A stretch of DNA of 64,000 nt from Streptomyces griseofuscus (GCF_014673495.1 NZ_CP051006.1:2232001-2296000), one strand, 5' to 3'. Counted from the stretch's first letter, positions 1 to 9,644 are shown. Numbers and translations are program-made. Notes: a model not told the origin generated them from the sequence alone.

Positions 1-1618
<1,618 letters not shown>

Positions 1619-1650
1619 CCAGGGTGGCGGCTGCGGTGCGCCTCGGCAGA

Positions 1651-1668
1651 TATCTCGATGTCGAGATA
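1651..1668. promoter_or_regulatory. Perfect 8+2+8 palindrome, operator candidate
   Basis: TATCTCGATGTCGAGATA is a perfect inverted repeat between the divergent acnA and coaD genes, 76 bases before the coaD start. Its core ATCTC-N6-GAGAT recurs with the same spacing upstream of murA2 at 4448-4463. It is probably a dimeric repressor site; the protein is unknown. Confidence 0.6.
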
Positions 1669-1743
1669 ACTCTAGTACATGGGTGCCGGATGGTCATGCC
1701 GGGGCCGCCTTCGGGACGTCCTTTGCCGCTACTCTCTCCGCTC

Positions 1744-2184
1744 ATGCGAGCCCTCTTTCCAGGATCCTTCGACCCGGTCACGCCAGGGCACCAGGACGTG
1801 CTGCGGCGCGCGTCCCTTCTGTTCGACGAGGTCGTGGTCTGCGTGATGTTCAACGCGCACAAGACCGGGCGCTTCCCGGTCGCCGAGCGGCTGGAGCGGC
1901 TCCGCGCGGCGGCGGACGGGCTGGGCAATGTCACGGTCGACTCGCACACCGGCGGGCTGCTGGTCGACTACTGCCGCCGGGCCGGGATCGAGGTCGTCGT
2001 CCGCGGGGTGCGGGACGCCAAGGATCTGGACTACGAGATGCCGATGGCCCGGATGAACCATGAACTGGCCGGGGTGGAGACGTTCTTCCTCCCCGCGGAT
2101 CCGGCTCTGGCCCATGTCTCCTCCAGCCTCGTCACGGCGATGGGCCAGTACGCGGGGAGCGACAAACAGGTGGGCGACAGATAG
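1744..2184 (+). CDS. coaD: Phosphopantetheine adenylyltransferase-like protein
   Basis: Family reaction: transfer of AMP from ATP to 4'-phosphopantetheine, the penultimate step of CoA synthesis. The product is 146 aa. It shows the nucleotidyltransferase motif GSFDPVTPGHQD (T/HxGH type, residues 6-17), the RGVRDAKDLDYE segment and VSSSLV near residue 126, matching the ISSSLV substrate loop. I chose the ATG giving MRALFPGSFDP; an upstream in-frame ATG at 1624 would add 40 unrelated residues. It is slightly shorter than usual CoaD at the C-terminus. Streptomyces normally carries coaD in another neighbourhood, so this may be a paralogue. Confidence 0.85.
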   Translation: MRALFPGSFDPVTPGHQDVLRRASLLFDEVVVCVMFNAHKTGRFPVAERLERLRAAADGLGNVTVDSHTGGLLVDYCRRAGIEVVVRGVRDAKDLDYEMPMARMNHELAGVETFFLPADPALAHVSSSLVTAMGQYAGSDKQVGDR

Positions 2185-2201
2185 GTGGGCGACAAATAGG
2201 G
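2168..2201 (+). repeat. Short tandem repeat at the 3' end of coaD
   Basis: The unit AGGTGGGCGACA(G/A)ATAGG occurs twice in direct succession; the first copy encodes the coaD stop codon. It may be a local duplication that extended the C-terminal tail. Confidence 0.5.
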
Positions 2202-2274
2202 CATGCGCCTGCCGGTGGCCGGAACTGTGGCTTCCGCCATGGCTCGGGGGGCGGGGCGCTGATGGGATGCGCGG

Positions 2275-3222
2275 ATGCGCACTGCCACCTCACTTCTTCC
2301 GGGCGTCGTTCCCGCCGTCGCCGCGCTGCTGTTGCTCACGGCGTGCGGGGCGGAACGCGCGGGCGTTTCCGGCACGGCCGGGTCGGGGTCTACGGCCGGG
2401 GCCGGGGCTGCGGTTCCGGTCGATGAGCCGGCCGTGGACGGTGTCCGGATCACCTCGGTGACGATCCCCGCCGCCACGTCGAGCCCCACCCCCTCCGACC
2501 ACGTGGTGCACGCCGACCCGCTCCCGGCCGCCGATTCCGGGATCTCGGCCACCTACGAGGTCACCAACAGCGGTGGCCGGGCGCTGACGTACACCGTGTT
2601 GTTCGACTTCACCACGGACAGCGGCGCGGTCATGGGCGACCACTCCGAGACCGTGCGCTCGGTCGCCCCCGGCGCCACGAAGCGCGGCACGGTACGGCTG
2701 GGGGCGCCGGCCCCGGGATCGTCGCGGGTCAGCCGGGTCAAGGTCGCCCAGGTGACCCGGGTGCCCGCCGCCGAGGCACCGCCCGCGCCCGGCGTGTGCC
2801 CGCCCTCCGGCATCCGTCTCACCAACGACGACGGCGACGCCGCGATGGGGCTGCGCGTGGTGGGCATGCGCCTGGAGAACTGCGGCAAACGGGACTACGC
2901 GCTCGACGGCTATCCGCGACTGGAACTGCTGGACGACGACCTCGCGCCCGTCCACGGCGTCCAGATCTTCCACGGGAGCGGCGGCATCAGCACCGGCAGC
3001 GGGTTCGACGACCCGGCCCGCCCGCTGGTCCTGAAGCCGGGCCAGAGCGCGGTCTCGGGTCTCATGTGGCGCAACCTCACGGAGTTCGGTACGGCGGTCA
3101 ATGTTCCGTACGTGCGGGTGCGGGCGAAGGAGGGTGCCGCGCCGGTGACGGTCACGCCCCATCTCGACCTCGGTACGACGGGCAAGCTGGCGGTCCGGGC
3201 CTGGACGCGCGAGGCGTCGTAG
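2275..3222 (+). CDS. Secreted DUF4232 lipoprotein
   Basis: A 315-aa exported protein. Residues 1-23 form a signal peptide ending in the lipobox LTAC with the lipidated Cys at residue 24. The C-terminal half (from about residue 170) is a DUF4232 domain: it starts CPPSGIRLTNDDGDAAMGLR, has a second Cys in LENCGKRDYALDGYP, and ends with WRNLTEF and a beta-rich tail. DUF4232 proteins are common actinobacterial envelope lipoproteins of unknown function. Residues 25-165 look like a beta-sandwich with proline- and alanine-rich linkers. It stands alone between coaD and the convergent rhodanese gene. Confidence 0.85.
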   Translation: MRTATSLLPGVVPAVAALLLLTACGAERAGVSGTAGSGSTAGAGAAVPVDEPAVDGVRITSVTIPAATSSPTPSDHVVHADPLPAADSGISATYEVTNSGGRALTYTVLFDFTTDSGAVMGDHSETVRSVAPGATKRGTVRLGAPAPGSSRVSRVKVAQVTRVPAAEAPPAPGVCPPSGIRLTNDDGDAAMGLRVVGMRLENCGKRDYALDGYPRLELLDDDLAPVHGVQIFHGSGGISTGSGFDDPARPLVLKPGQSAVSGLMWRNLTEFGTAVNVPYVRVRAKEGAAPVTVTPHLDLGTTGKLAVRAWTREAS

Positions 3223-3247
3223 GACCCGGTGCGTCGTCGGCCGTGCG

Positions 3248-3697
3248 TCAGCAGCCGCAGGCGCCCGTGACCGGGGCGGCGAGGGGGTCGGCGTCGCGGC
3301 GCTCCGGGCCCTGCCAGGTGTCGTAGGCGAAGCCCTCGCGCACCCAGTACTCGAATCCGCCGAGCATCTCCTTGACCTGGTAGCCGAGTTCGGCGAGGGC
3401 GAGGGCGGCACGGGTGGCGCCGTTGCAACCGGGGCCCCAGCAGTAGGTGACGACGGGGACGGACCTGTCGAGCAGGGCGGGGGCCTGTTCGGGGATGAGC
3501 GCGGTGGGGAGGTGGACGGCGCCGGGGATGTGCCCCTGGTCCCAGGAGTGGGTGGAGCGGGAGTCGAGGAGCACGAATCCGGGCCCGCCGGGGGTGGTGA
3601 GGGCGGCGGCCACGTCGGCGACGTCGGTGTGGAAGCGGAGGGCGGCGCGGAAGTGGGCGGCGGCTTCGGTGGGGGCGGGGGTGGCGGTCGTAGGCAT
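3248..3697 (-). CDS. Single-domain rhodanese-like protein
   Basis: A 149-aa cytosolic rhodanese fold. FVLLDSRSTHSWDQGHIPGA (residues 41-60) matches the conserved D-x-R and GHIPGA motifs, and VTYCWGPGCNGATRAAL carries Cys86, the probable persulfide-forming residue, with a second Cys91 in the loop. Members transfer sulfane sulfur or act as sulfur carriers. The C-terminus ends GACGC, adding two more cysteines. The gene is divergent from the Lrp-type regulator at 3870, so local regulation by that protein is plausible. Confidence 0.85.
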   Translation of the reverse strand: MPTTATPAPTEAAAHFRAALRFHTDVADVAAALTTPGGPGFVLLDSRSTHSWDQGHIPGAVHLPTALIPEQAPALLDRSVPVVTYCWGPGCNGATRAALALAELGYQVKEMLGGFEYWVREGFAYDTWQGPERRDADPLAAPVTGACGC

Positions 3698-3742
3698 GAG
3701 GGCGGGGGCCTTTCGTCATCTGGGGGCGCTCGGCTCTGTTTC

Positions 3743-3781
3743 CGGGCTGTCCGGCTGTCCGGCTGTCCGGCTGTTCGGCTT
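3743..3781 (+). repeat. Tandem 8-bp repeat in the rhodanese/lrp intergenic region
   Basis: The octamer GGCTGTCC is repeated about four times, the last unit being GGCTGTTC. It lies midway between the divergent promoters. It may be slippage-prone spacer DNA or a multi-site operator; nothing more can be inferred. Confidence 0.6.
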
Positions 3782-3869
3782 GAATCTACGGACCGGAACT
3801 GATGCTCTGAAGGCTCGATCCACGGCGATGTCACCCGATCGGCCGGGGAATCCGTGCTATTTCTCGACC

Positions 3870-4316
3870 ATGACCGCGATATCCCTGGACGCCATCGACT
3901 GGCGCATTCTCGACGTCCTCCAGCGGGACGGCCGGACCAGCTTCGCCGACCTCGCACGGGCCGTCTCCATGTCGGCCAGCGCGGTCACGGAACGCGTGCG
4001 CAGGCTGGAGGAGTGCGGGGTCATCAGCGGCTACGCGGCGGTCGTGGACCCGGAGCGGGTCGGACTGGCCGTGATGGCGTTCGTACGGCTGCGCTACCCG
4101 AACGGCAACTACAAGCCATTCCATGACCTGGTGGAGGCGATGCCGGAGATCCTGGAGGCGCACCATGTGACGGGCGACGACTGCTTCGTCATCAAGGTGG
4201 CGGCACGCTCGATGCGCCATCTGGAGGAGATTTCGGGACGGATCGGCGGTCTGGGGTCCGTGACGACCAGCGTCGTCTACTCGTCCCCGCTCACACATCG
4301 CCCCATCAGCGGCTAA
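3870..4316 (+). CDS. Lrp/AsnC-family transcriptional regulator
   Basis: A 148-aa DNA-binding regulator. Residues 5-50 form the winged HTH (LDAIDWRILDVLQRDGRTSF through MSASAVTERVRRLEECGVI), and residues 65-140 form the AsnC ligand-binding domain (VAFVRLRYP-like strands, then HHVTGDDCFVIKVAARSM). This family senses amino acids as dimers or octamers. I chose the ATG of MTAISLDAIDWR; the open frame extends upstream without homology. The divergent rhodanese gene is the likely target along with self-regulation. Confidence 0.9.
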   Translation: MTAISLDAIDWRILDVLQRDGRTSFADLARAVSMSASAVTERVRRLEECGVISGYAAVVDPERVGLAVMAFVRLRYPNGNYKPFHDLVEAMPEILEAHHVTGDDCFVIKVAARSMRHLEEISGRIGGLGSVTTSVVYSSPLTHRPISG

Positions 4317-4447
4317 ATCCGTAATGAGCGGCATTGCGGAATGAATCACCCATTCATCGCTCACGCATCGCCCATGACTGGCGCATCCCTGGGAACCCGC
4401 AGGTCATTGACGCGCCATCACTCGAATGGACCCCCCAAGCGAGCACC

Positions 4448-4463
4448 ATCTCATATCTGAGAT
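4448..4463. promoter_or_regulatory. Inverted repeat ATCTC-N6-GAGAT upstream of murA2
   Basis: ATCTCATATCTGAGAT is an inverted repeat ending 12 bases before the murA2 ATG. The identical half-sites with the same 6-base gap occur at 1652-1667 between acnA and coaD. The HTH domain of MurA2 itself is the obvious candidate binder. Confidence 0.55.
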
Positions 4464-4475
4464 AACCTCAACCTC
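4463..4475 (+). promoter_or_regulatory. Possible -10 box and leaderless start of murA2
   Basis: TAACCT at 4463-4468 fits the Streptomyces -10 pattern. Seven bases downstream is the ATG, and there is no Shine-Dalgarno sequence in CAACCTCATG. This suggests a leaderless transcript whose -10 box abuts the inverted repeat. No convincing -35 box was seen. Confidence 0.4.
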
Positions 4476-6005
4476 ATGGCAGACGACTACCTCGTACGCA
4501 TCGGCAAGCTCATCCGTGACGCCCGGCAACACCGGGGCTGGACGCAGACGCAGCTCGCGGAGGCGCTCGGCACCAGCCAGAGCGCGGTCAACCGCATCGA
4601 GCGCGGCAACCAGAACATCAGCCTTGAGATGATCGCCCGCATCGGTGAGGCTCTGGACAGCGAGATCGTCTCGCTGGGCTACGCGGGCCCGATGCATCTG
4701 CGGGTCGTGGGCGGCCGTCGGCTGTCCGGCGCCATCGACGTCAAGACGAGCAAGAACGCCTGTGTGGCCCTTCTCTGCGCGTCCCTGCTGAACAAGGGCC
4801 GCACGGTGCTGCGCCGGGTCGCGCGCATCGAGGAGGTGTACCGCCTGCTGGAGGTGCTCAACTCCATCGGCGTGCGCACCCGCTGGATCAACGACGGGGT
4901 CGACCTGGAGCTGGTCCCGCCGGCCGAGCTGGAGATGACGGCGATCGACGCCGAGGCGGCCGTACGCACCCGCTCCATCATCATGTTCCTCGGCCCGCTG
5001 CTGCACCGTATGGACCAGTTCAAGCTGCCGTACGCCGGCGGCTGCGACCTCGGCACCCGGACCATCGAGCCGCACATGATCGCGCTGCGCCGGTTCGGGC
5101 TCCAGATCGCGGCGACCGAGAACCAGTACCACGCGCAGGTGGACCGCACGGTCAGCCCCGACCGCCCGATCGTACTGACCGAGCGCGGCGACACGGTGAC
5201 CGAGAACGCGCTGCTGGCCGCGGCACGGCACGACGGCGTGACGGTCATCCGCAACGCGTCCTCGAACTACATGGTCCAGGACCTGTGCTTCTTCCTGGAG
5301 GCGCTGGGCGTCAAGGTGGAGGGCATCGGCACCACCACGCTCACCGTGCACGGCGTGCCCAACATCGACGTCGACGTGGACTACTCGCCCTCCGAGGACC
5401 CGGTCGAGGCGATGAGCCTGGTGGCCGCGGCGGTGGTCACCGAGTCCGAACTCACCGTGCGCCGGGTGCCGATCGAGTTCCTGGAGATCGAGCTGGCGGT
5501 CCTGGAGGAGATGGGCCTGGACCACGACCGTTCGCCGGAGTACTTCGCGGACAACGGCCGTACCCGGCTGGTCGACCTCACGGTCCGCCCCTCCAAGCTG
5601 GAGGCGCCGATCGACAAGATCCACCCGATGCCCTTCCCGGGCCTGAACATCGACAACGTCCCGTTCTTCGCGGCGATCGCGGCAGTCGCCTCCGGTCAGA
5701 CCCTGATCCACGACTGGGTCTACGACAACCGGGCGATCTACCTGACCGACCTCAACCGCCTCGGCGGCCGCCTCCAGCTCCTCGACCCCCACCGGGTCCT
5801 CGTCGAGGGCCCCACCCGCTGGCGCGCCGCCGAAATGATGTGCCCCCCGGCACTGCGCCCCGCGGTGGTCGTCCTGCTGGCGATGATGGCGGCGGAGGGG
5901 ACGTCGGTGCTGCGCAACGTGTATGTCATCAACCGGGGTTACGAGGATCTGGCGGAGCGGCTGAACTCGATCGGGGCGCAGATCGAGATCTTCCGGGACA
6001 TTTGA
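4476..6005 (+). CDS. murA2: HTH-fused UDP-GlcNAc 1-carboxyvinyltransferase (MurA2)
   Basis: Family reaction: transfer of enolpyruvyl from PEP to UDP-N-acetylglucosamine, the first committed step of peptidoglycan synthesis. The product is 509 aa. Residues 5-65 are an XRE-type HTH (QLAEALGTSQSAVNRIERGN). The EPSP-synthase fold follows, from about residue 75, with KNACVALLCASLL, the PEP-binding segment GGCDLGTRTIEPHM containing the catalytic-type Cys190, and PFPGLNIDNVPFFAAIA. The fusion couples a DNA-binding head to a cell-wall enzyme. It is the last backbone gene before the island. Confidence 0.92.
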   Translation: MADDYLVRIGKLIRDARQHRGWTQTQLAEALGTSQSAVNRIERGNQNISLEMIARIGEALDSEIVSLGYAGPMHLRVVGGRRLSGAIDVKTSKNACVALLCASLLNKGRTVLRRVARIEEVYRLLEVLNSIGVRTRWINDGVDLELVPPAELEMTAIDAEAAVRTRSIIMFLGPLLHRMDQFKLPYAGGCDLGTRTIEPHMIALRRFGLQIAATENQYHAQVDRTVSPDRPIVLTERGDTVTENALLAAARHDGVTVIRNASSNYMVQDLCFFLEALGVKVEGIGTTTLTVHGVPNIDVDVDYSPSEDPVEAMSLVAAAVVTESELTVRRVPIEFLEIELAVLEEMGLDHDRSPEYFADNGRTRLVDLTVRPSKLEAPIDKIHPMPFPGLNIDNVPFFAAIAAVASGQTLIHDWVYDNRAIYLTDLNRLGGRLQLLDPHRVLVEGPTRWRAAEMMCPPALRPAVVVLLAMMAAEGTSVLRNVYVINRGYEDLAERLNSIGAQIEIFRDI

Positions 6006-6012
6006 TCGGCGT

Positions 6013-6048
6013 GGTGTCGTGCCCCTTGGAGGCGAGGGGCACGACACC
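6013..6048 (+). terminator. Strong hairpin terminator after murA2
   Basis: GGTGTCGTGCCCC at 6013-6025 pairs perfectly with GGGGCACGACACC at 6036-6048, with a further T-A pair inside and a short loop. It begins seven bases after the murA2 stop. Confidence 0.9.
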
Positions 6049-6286
6049 TCAATATGCCAGCTGACCTGCGGATACTCACCTTCACGACCCCGCATTGATC
6101 ACTGTTGTTTTTCAGCACCTTGTGCAACGCGCGTGCAAGATGATCTTGAATGGTTGACGATGCGTCAGAGGTGCCTGAGTATCCGTCAGACTTCGCGGAG
6201 GGTTGTCGCCGAAGTGGCCTCGCAACGCCCGATGTCGGACGGGCACAGCTGACCCCGCCTCGAACACAACACGGGCCCCTGTGGGG

Positions 6287-6787
6287 TCAGCCACCCCGGA
6301 GCCCCGTTGGTGCCGTGCCCTGGGGCGGGCCTATGGTTCTGCCTGCCTGGGCTGCCACGTTGCGGTCAGCCAGGCTCGCCGGACAACCACACAGCGATCC
6401 ACGTGCGCCCGCCGGCTCCAAGAACCGAGTTCCGTCGCAGGCATGGAAAGTCTCACCAGCTCCGCGCATCACCATGCGAAGCGAGACGGCCCCGCGGCCA
6501 CCCAGCAACCCAGGGATGCGATCGCGGTGAGTCAGGACCTCGACGACATGCTCGTCGCCGGTATCCAACAACTGCGGCACACCTCCATAGAGCCCGCCCA
6601 CAGCGTCAGCGACCGCATGGTCCTCCGTCGTAACGCGCCGCGCCGACACTGCAATGGGCCTTCCACCTCGCTGCCGCGCCACGTGAAAGCGGCCCACGGG
6701 ACCGCCCCCAGGCGGATGCGGCAGGTCGACCCCGTCATCGTCAAGGTTCCGATCCCAAATGGAGCTGGGATATGAGCGGGGAGACAT
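6287..6787 (-). pseudogene. Truncated Gp3-like recombination directionality factor
   Basis: A 166-aa frame with a good ribosome site (GGAGG, 6 bases before ATG). It resembles the N-terminal two thirds of phage/ICE Gp3-like recombination directionality factors, which switch serine integrases from integration to excision: VGRFHVARQRGGRPIAVSA, then RRVTTEDHAVADAV, then GGVPQLLDTGDEHVVEV, then HACDGTRFLEP and GCPASLADRNVAAQAG. The usual C-terminal part ending in a fluorescence-like FRF..GSW stretch is missing and the last 20 residues are unrelated, so I call it a remnant. No integrase is adjacent. The family call is from memory of the motif pattern. Confidence 0.6.
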
Positions 6788-7236
6788 GGTCTACCTCCGG
6801 TAGCGAGATGTTCAGTGGCCCCGAGGATCCGAAACACTCGCCGCTTGCCCTAACCGGGATTCATCTGTAGTGAGATGCTAACCCGCACGTCATCAGGTCC
6901 AAACAGGGCCTGACCAGCTCCGCCAGCACCTCTACGTTACGGCAGGCGTGAGCGCGTGCCCTATGGACAGCGAGGTCCGGTCCCTCAGGGGCCGGAGAAG
7001 CTCTCTGTGGAGCGGGCTGCAACAGCGCGGCCGACATTCACCCGGCGGTCCTGCCTTCAAGGAGTACGCGTCGATCTCGGGCGCCGACGTCGGCTGCCAG
7101 GGCGAGGTCGGCTCGGGCTGCTAGGTGGCGGCGGGCGCCCTCGCCGAGGTCCTGGGCGGCTCTCAGAACCCATGTCGCCCAGGCACTGACAATCCGATGT
7201 CGTCCAGTACGTGGTAGGACCTGCGGGTGGAACCGG
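6788..7236. other. Intergenic, no gene recognised
   Basis: About 450 bases between the RDF remnant and the NaeI-like gene. Short open frames on both strands show no coding character. It may hold debris of the integration event; I see no tRNA, repeat or terminator. Confidence 0.5.
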
Positions 7237-8820
7237 TCAATGGCCGGGAAGGGGATTCACCTCATCATCCGGCTTCGCCAGTCTCCACCGCGTACCGGAC
7301 AGGACGACCGACCGACCAGAGTCACGATCTGCCTCAGTGGCTGGCGCCAGACGAACGCTGACCCACGTCCCTTTCTCCGGGACCGGCAACCCCAAGGCCC
7401 TGGCGATCTCAGGATCGGAGTTGCGGTGGTTCAGGACGAGGATGCCCTCGGCGGCCAGGATCCTCCGTGCATCCCGCGCTCTCTTCGCCGCATCCCGCTG
7501 CCTCGCGACCGTGGCGAGGACCGGAAGGGTCACCGACTGGCACTGCGCCACGCGGAACAGTTCGTTCACGCGCCCTTGGCCGGTTGCCTGGGCAAGAATC
7601 GTCTGCAAGTCGGCGGCAGGAAGTCGGTTCAGGACGTTCACCGGCAGACGGCTGTCCTTGTGGATCCATTCGATCGCCTCGCGTCCCGCTCGGCTCAGAT
7701 TCCGCTTGCCGTCCTTGTTGGCGCCAGAGACCAGTGTCTCCTCGGTCGCCCTCACCACCCCGAGGCTCCACAACCCCCTGCGGTGGTCGAGGTGGACCAG
7801 CACGCACACACGGCCCTGGGCTTCCCTCGGGATGATCCAGGTCGAACCGGACGTCACCTTGAGATCCACATCAACCCCGGCGATCCTGAAGTCGAGCGGT
7901 CCGCGGGTGTCGAACCGGAAGTCGTGCCGCATCAGGTTCCCGACGAGTTGCCCAGCCATCGCCTTCTCCGACTTGCTGAGCTCCTCCCAGCGAAAACGTC
8001 CAGTGAGCTCACCGTCGAGGAGTCTCTCCATCGACTGCCCCAGCACAGCCGCCATACGCCGCCCGGAGGGATCGAGACCCAGCAGCTCCTCCCTCACCAC
8101 GCGCACTTCGTCCGCACCGTGTGCAACGCCGGAGATCAGCTCCGTTCCCTGCCCCGGCCCCGCCTTCCTGCCAGAAGTCGGCTCCGGACCGACTGTCGTC
8201 AGCATCCGCTCCAAGTCGGCAATCCGCTGCATCACCTCTTGGACGTACTTCAGTGCCGCGTCCCGCTCGCCCGTGACGGCCAGCAACCTGCGTCGCAGCT
8301 CAGCGAGCTCCTCTTCGCGTGAGCTCGAGCGGGCGTCGAGCTCGGCCTCCGCCTGTTCCTTGGCCTGGAGGGCAAGACCAAGGGCAGCCTGGGTGTCCAG
8401 CAACTGTCCGTGCACATGAACGAGTTTCGCCAGGTGAGCAGTGCAGTCCTCGTCATCGCCCTGACCTTGGTCGGACTCGGCCCGGCCTGGCTGCTCCCAC
8501 GCCTTCTTCAGCAGCGCACGGGCCCTCCTGTGGGCCTTCGCCGCCTCGACCGGGTCCGCGACGCATATCTCGATGAGGGCCTTGACCAAGCCTTGATGGT
8601 TCTTGAGGCCCACACCCCTCAGGACTCTGTGCAGCGTCGACGGAGCCGGCTTCGGCTTGTTGCCCACCATGTCGGGCAGCTGAAGGTGTATCAGCTCCAC
8701 CGACAGTCCGGCGGCATCCCGAAGGCCCCGCAGGAACAGGACGAGCAGGTCCTCTGCATCGTTCTCTCCGCAGGGAAGACCAGGCGGCCGCCCTTCCTTC
8801 CCCCGCAGGCGAGCTGACAT
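7237..8820 (-). CDS. HTH-coiled coil-NaeI-like endonuclease fusion
   Basis: A 527-aa protein. Residues 20-90 resemble the XRE-type HTH of Streptomyces regulators (LFLRGLRDAAGLSVELIHLQL, STLHRVLRGVGLKNH). Residues 135-210 are a predicted coiled coil rich in E, A, L and R. Residues 243-525 align with type IIE restriction enzyme NaeI (cuts GCCGGC): LLGLDPSGRRMAAVL, LTGRFRWEELSKSEKAM, DFRIAGVDVDLK, QGRVNELFRVA, GILVLNHRNSDPEIARALGL. Asp310, Asp319 and Lys321 match NaeI Asp86, Asp95 and Lys97. The position matching Glu70, from memory of NaeI, is Gly294. An inverted repeat upstream suggests autoregulation. It may be an active or regulatory nuclease. Confidence 0.8.
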   Translation of the reverse strand: MSARLRGKEGRPPGLPCGENDAEDLLVLFLRGLRDAAGLSVELIHLQLPDMVGNKPKPAPSTLHRVLRGVGLKNHQGLVKALIEICVADPVEAAKAHRRARALLKKAWEQPGRAESDQGQGDDEDCTAHLAKLVHVHGQLLDTQAALGLALQAKEQAEAELDARSSSREEELAELRRRLLAVTGERDAALKYVQEVMQRIADLERMLTTVGPEPTSGRKAGPGQGTELISGVAHGADEVRVVREELLGLDPSGRRMAAVLGQSMERLLDGELTGRFRWEELSKSEKAMAGQLVGNLMRHDFRFDTRGPLDFRIAGVDVDLKVTSGSTWIIPREAQGRVCVLVHLDHRRGLWSLGVVRATEETLVSGANKDGKRNLSRAGREAIEWIHKDSRLPVNVLNRLPAADLQTILAQATGQGRVNELFRVAQCQSVTLPVLATVARQRDAAKRARDARRILAAEGILVLNHRNSDPEIARALGLPVPEKGTWVSVRLAPATEADRDSGRSVVLSGTRWRLAKPDDEVNPLPGH

Positions 8821-8829
8821 CAGCGTCCG

Positions 8830-8873
8830 TTCTCTCGATACATATGGGTTTCTCTCAGATAGAACTGAGAGAA
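8830..8873. promoter_or_regulatory. TTCTCTC-repeat operator upstream of the NaeI-like gene
   Basis: TTCTCTCAG at 8850-8858 and CTGAGAGAA at 8865-8873 form a perfect 9-base inverted repeat with a 6-base loop. A further direct half-site TTCTCTCG lies at 8830-8837, within the leader of the minus-strand gene that starts at 8820. Autoregulation by the encoded HTH domain is the simplest reading. Confidence 0.55.
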
Positions 8874-8941
8874 CGCTACCCGAGCTGCCGCCGGGGACCG
8901 CAGCCTGACTCCGTCACGTCCGTCACCAGAGGAGAGCCGTC

Positions 8942-9205
8942 ATGCCCCAACGCACCCCTTCCACCCGTCGCTCCATGTACGACCTGGCGGCCCTCGTGAC
9001 CGTGCTGGCGACGGGCGTGGCCCTTGTGGCGCTCGGCGTCGCACCCGATTCGCTCGCTGCGGTGACCATCGCGCTGGCGGGCCTCTACTCCGCATGGCGC
9101 ACAGGACTAAGTGGCCGAGGTACTGAACGGGAGCCCGAGCTGACTACACGCGACGACCAGGACCGGGAAGCCGAAGCGGTCAGGCAAGAGGGGGGCCAAT
9201 CGTAG
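8942..9205 (+). CDS. Small membrane protein
   Basis: An 87-aa protein with a good ribosome site (GAGGAGAG, 6 bases before ATG). Residues 14-47 contain two closely spaced hydrophobic segments (LAALVTVLATGVALVALGV and AAVTIALAGLYSAW), followed by a charged tail. It is divergent from the NaeI-like gene and upstream of the DISARM-like operon. No family was recognised; a small membrane partner in defence signalling is possible but unsupported. Confidence 0.6.
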   Translation: MPQRTPSTRRSMYDLAALVTVLATGVALVALGVAPDSLAAVTIALAGLYSAWRTGLSGRGTEREPELTTRDDQDREAEAVRQEGGQS

Positions 9206-9212
9206 TCCGCCC

Positions 9213-9353
9213 CTGCGGCAGAGGTCGGCAGTCCCGTTCACGGTCGAAGAGGACGGGGGCACCGATCGCTCCGAGCAGGAGCTCATCGATGCATTCGATC
9301 GATTCAGGCAAGAAATCGAATCGTTCGAGACAGGCTTGGCCAATTTGGGTTAG
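9213..9353 (+). CDS. Possible small acidic protein
   Basis: A 46-codon frame with coding-like composition: TVEEDGGTDRSEQELIDAF, then RFRQEIESFETGLANLG, an amphipathic acidic helix. The only start-like codon is CTG at 9213, so it may be the 3' part of a broken gene. The opposite strand also has a 64-codon frame here. Confidence 0.25.
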   Translation: MRQRSAVPFTVEEDGGTDRSEQELIDAFDRFRQEIESFETGLANLG

Positions 9354-9644
9354 CAGCTTGCGACTTCGCTCCACCTGAGCCCATGCTGCTCAGGTTCGGA
9401 GAAGCAGAAGATGTCCGGCCATGGCGTCGTGCCATGGCGGCTTCTGACTCGCGGACCTTGGAGTTCCCGTGGACACCCCTGTCCTGCGGGCCGGTTCGGC
9501 ATGTTCACCATCCCCGGCACGCGCATCGGAGCCGATTCGGCTCCCCCGTCGCCAGTTCCCGAGCGACGGCACCTGCCTCGTCAGGTCCTCTTGCAGCCCC
9601 TCCCCCCTTCCGGCGGCACACGCCCAGCCTCTCGGGGAGACGCC

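Noticed and set aside
2290..3957. 555-codon minus-strand frame
   Set aside because: Antisense of the DUF4232 gene, running in a second frame across the rhodanese gene; Pro/Arg-rich and not protein-like.
4404..6095. 563-codon minus-strand frame
   Set aside because: Antisense of murA2, low-complexity His/Arg/Asp/Val composition.
6150..6530. 126-codon plus-strand frame near the island edge
   Set aside because: No ribosome site and no coding pattern; overlaps the RDF remnant on the other strand.
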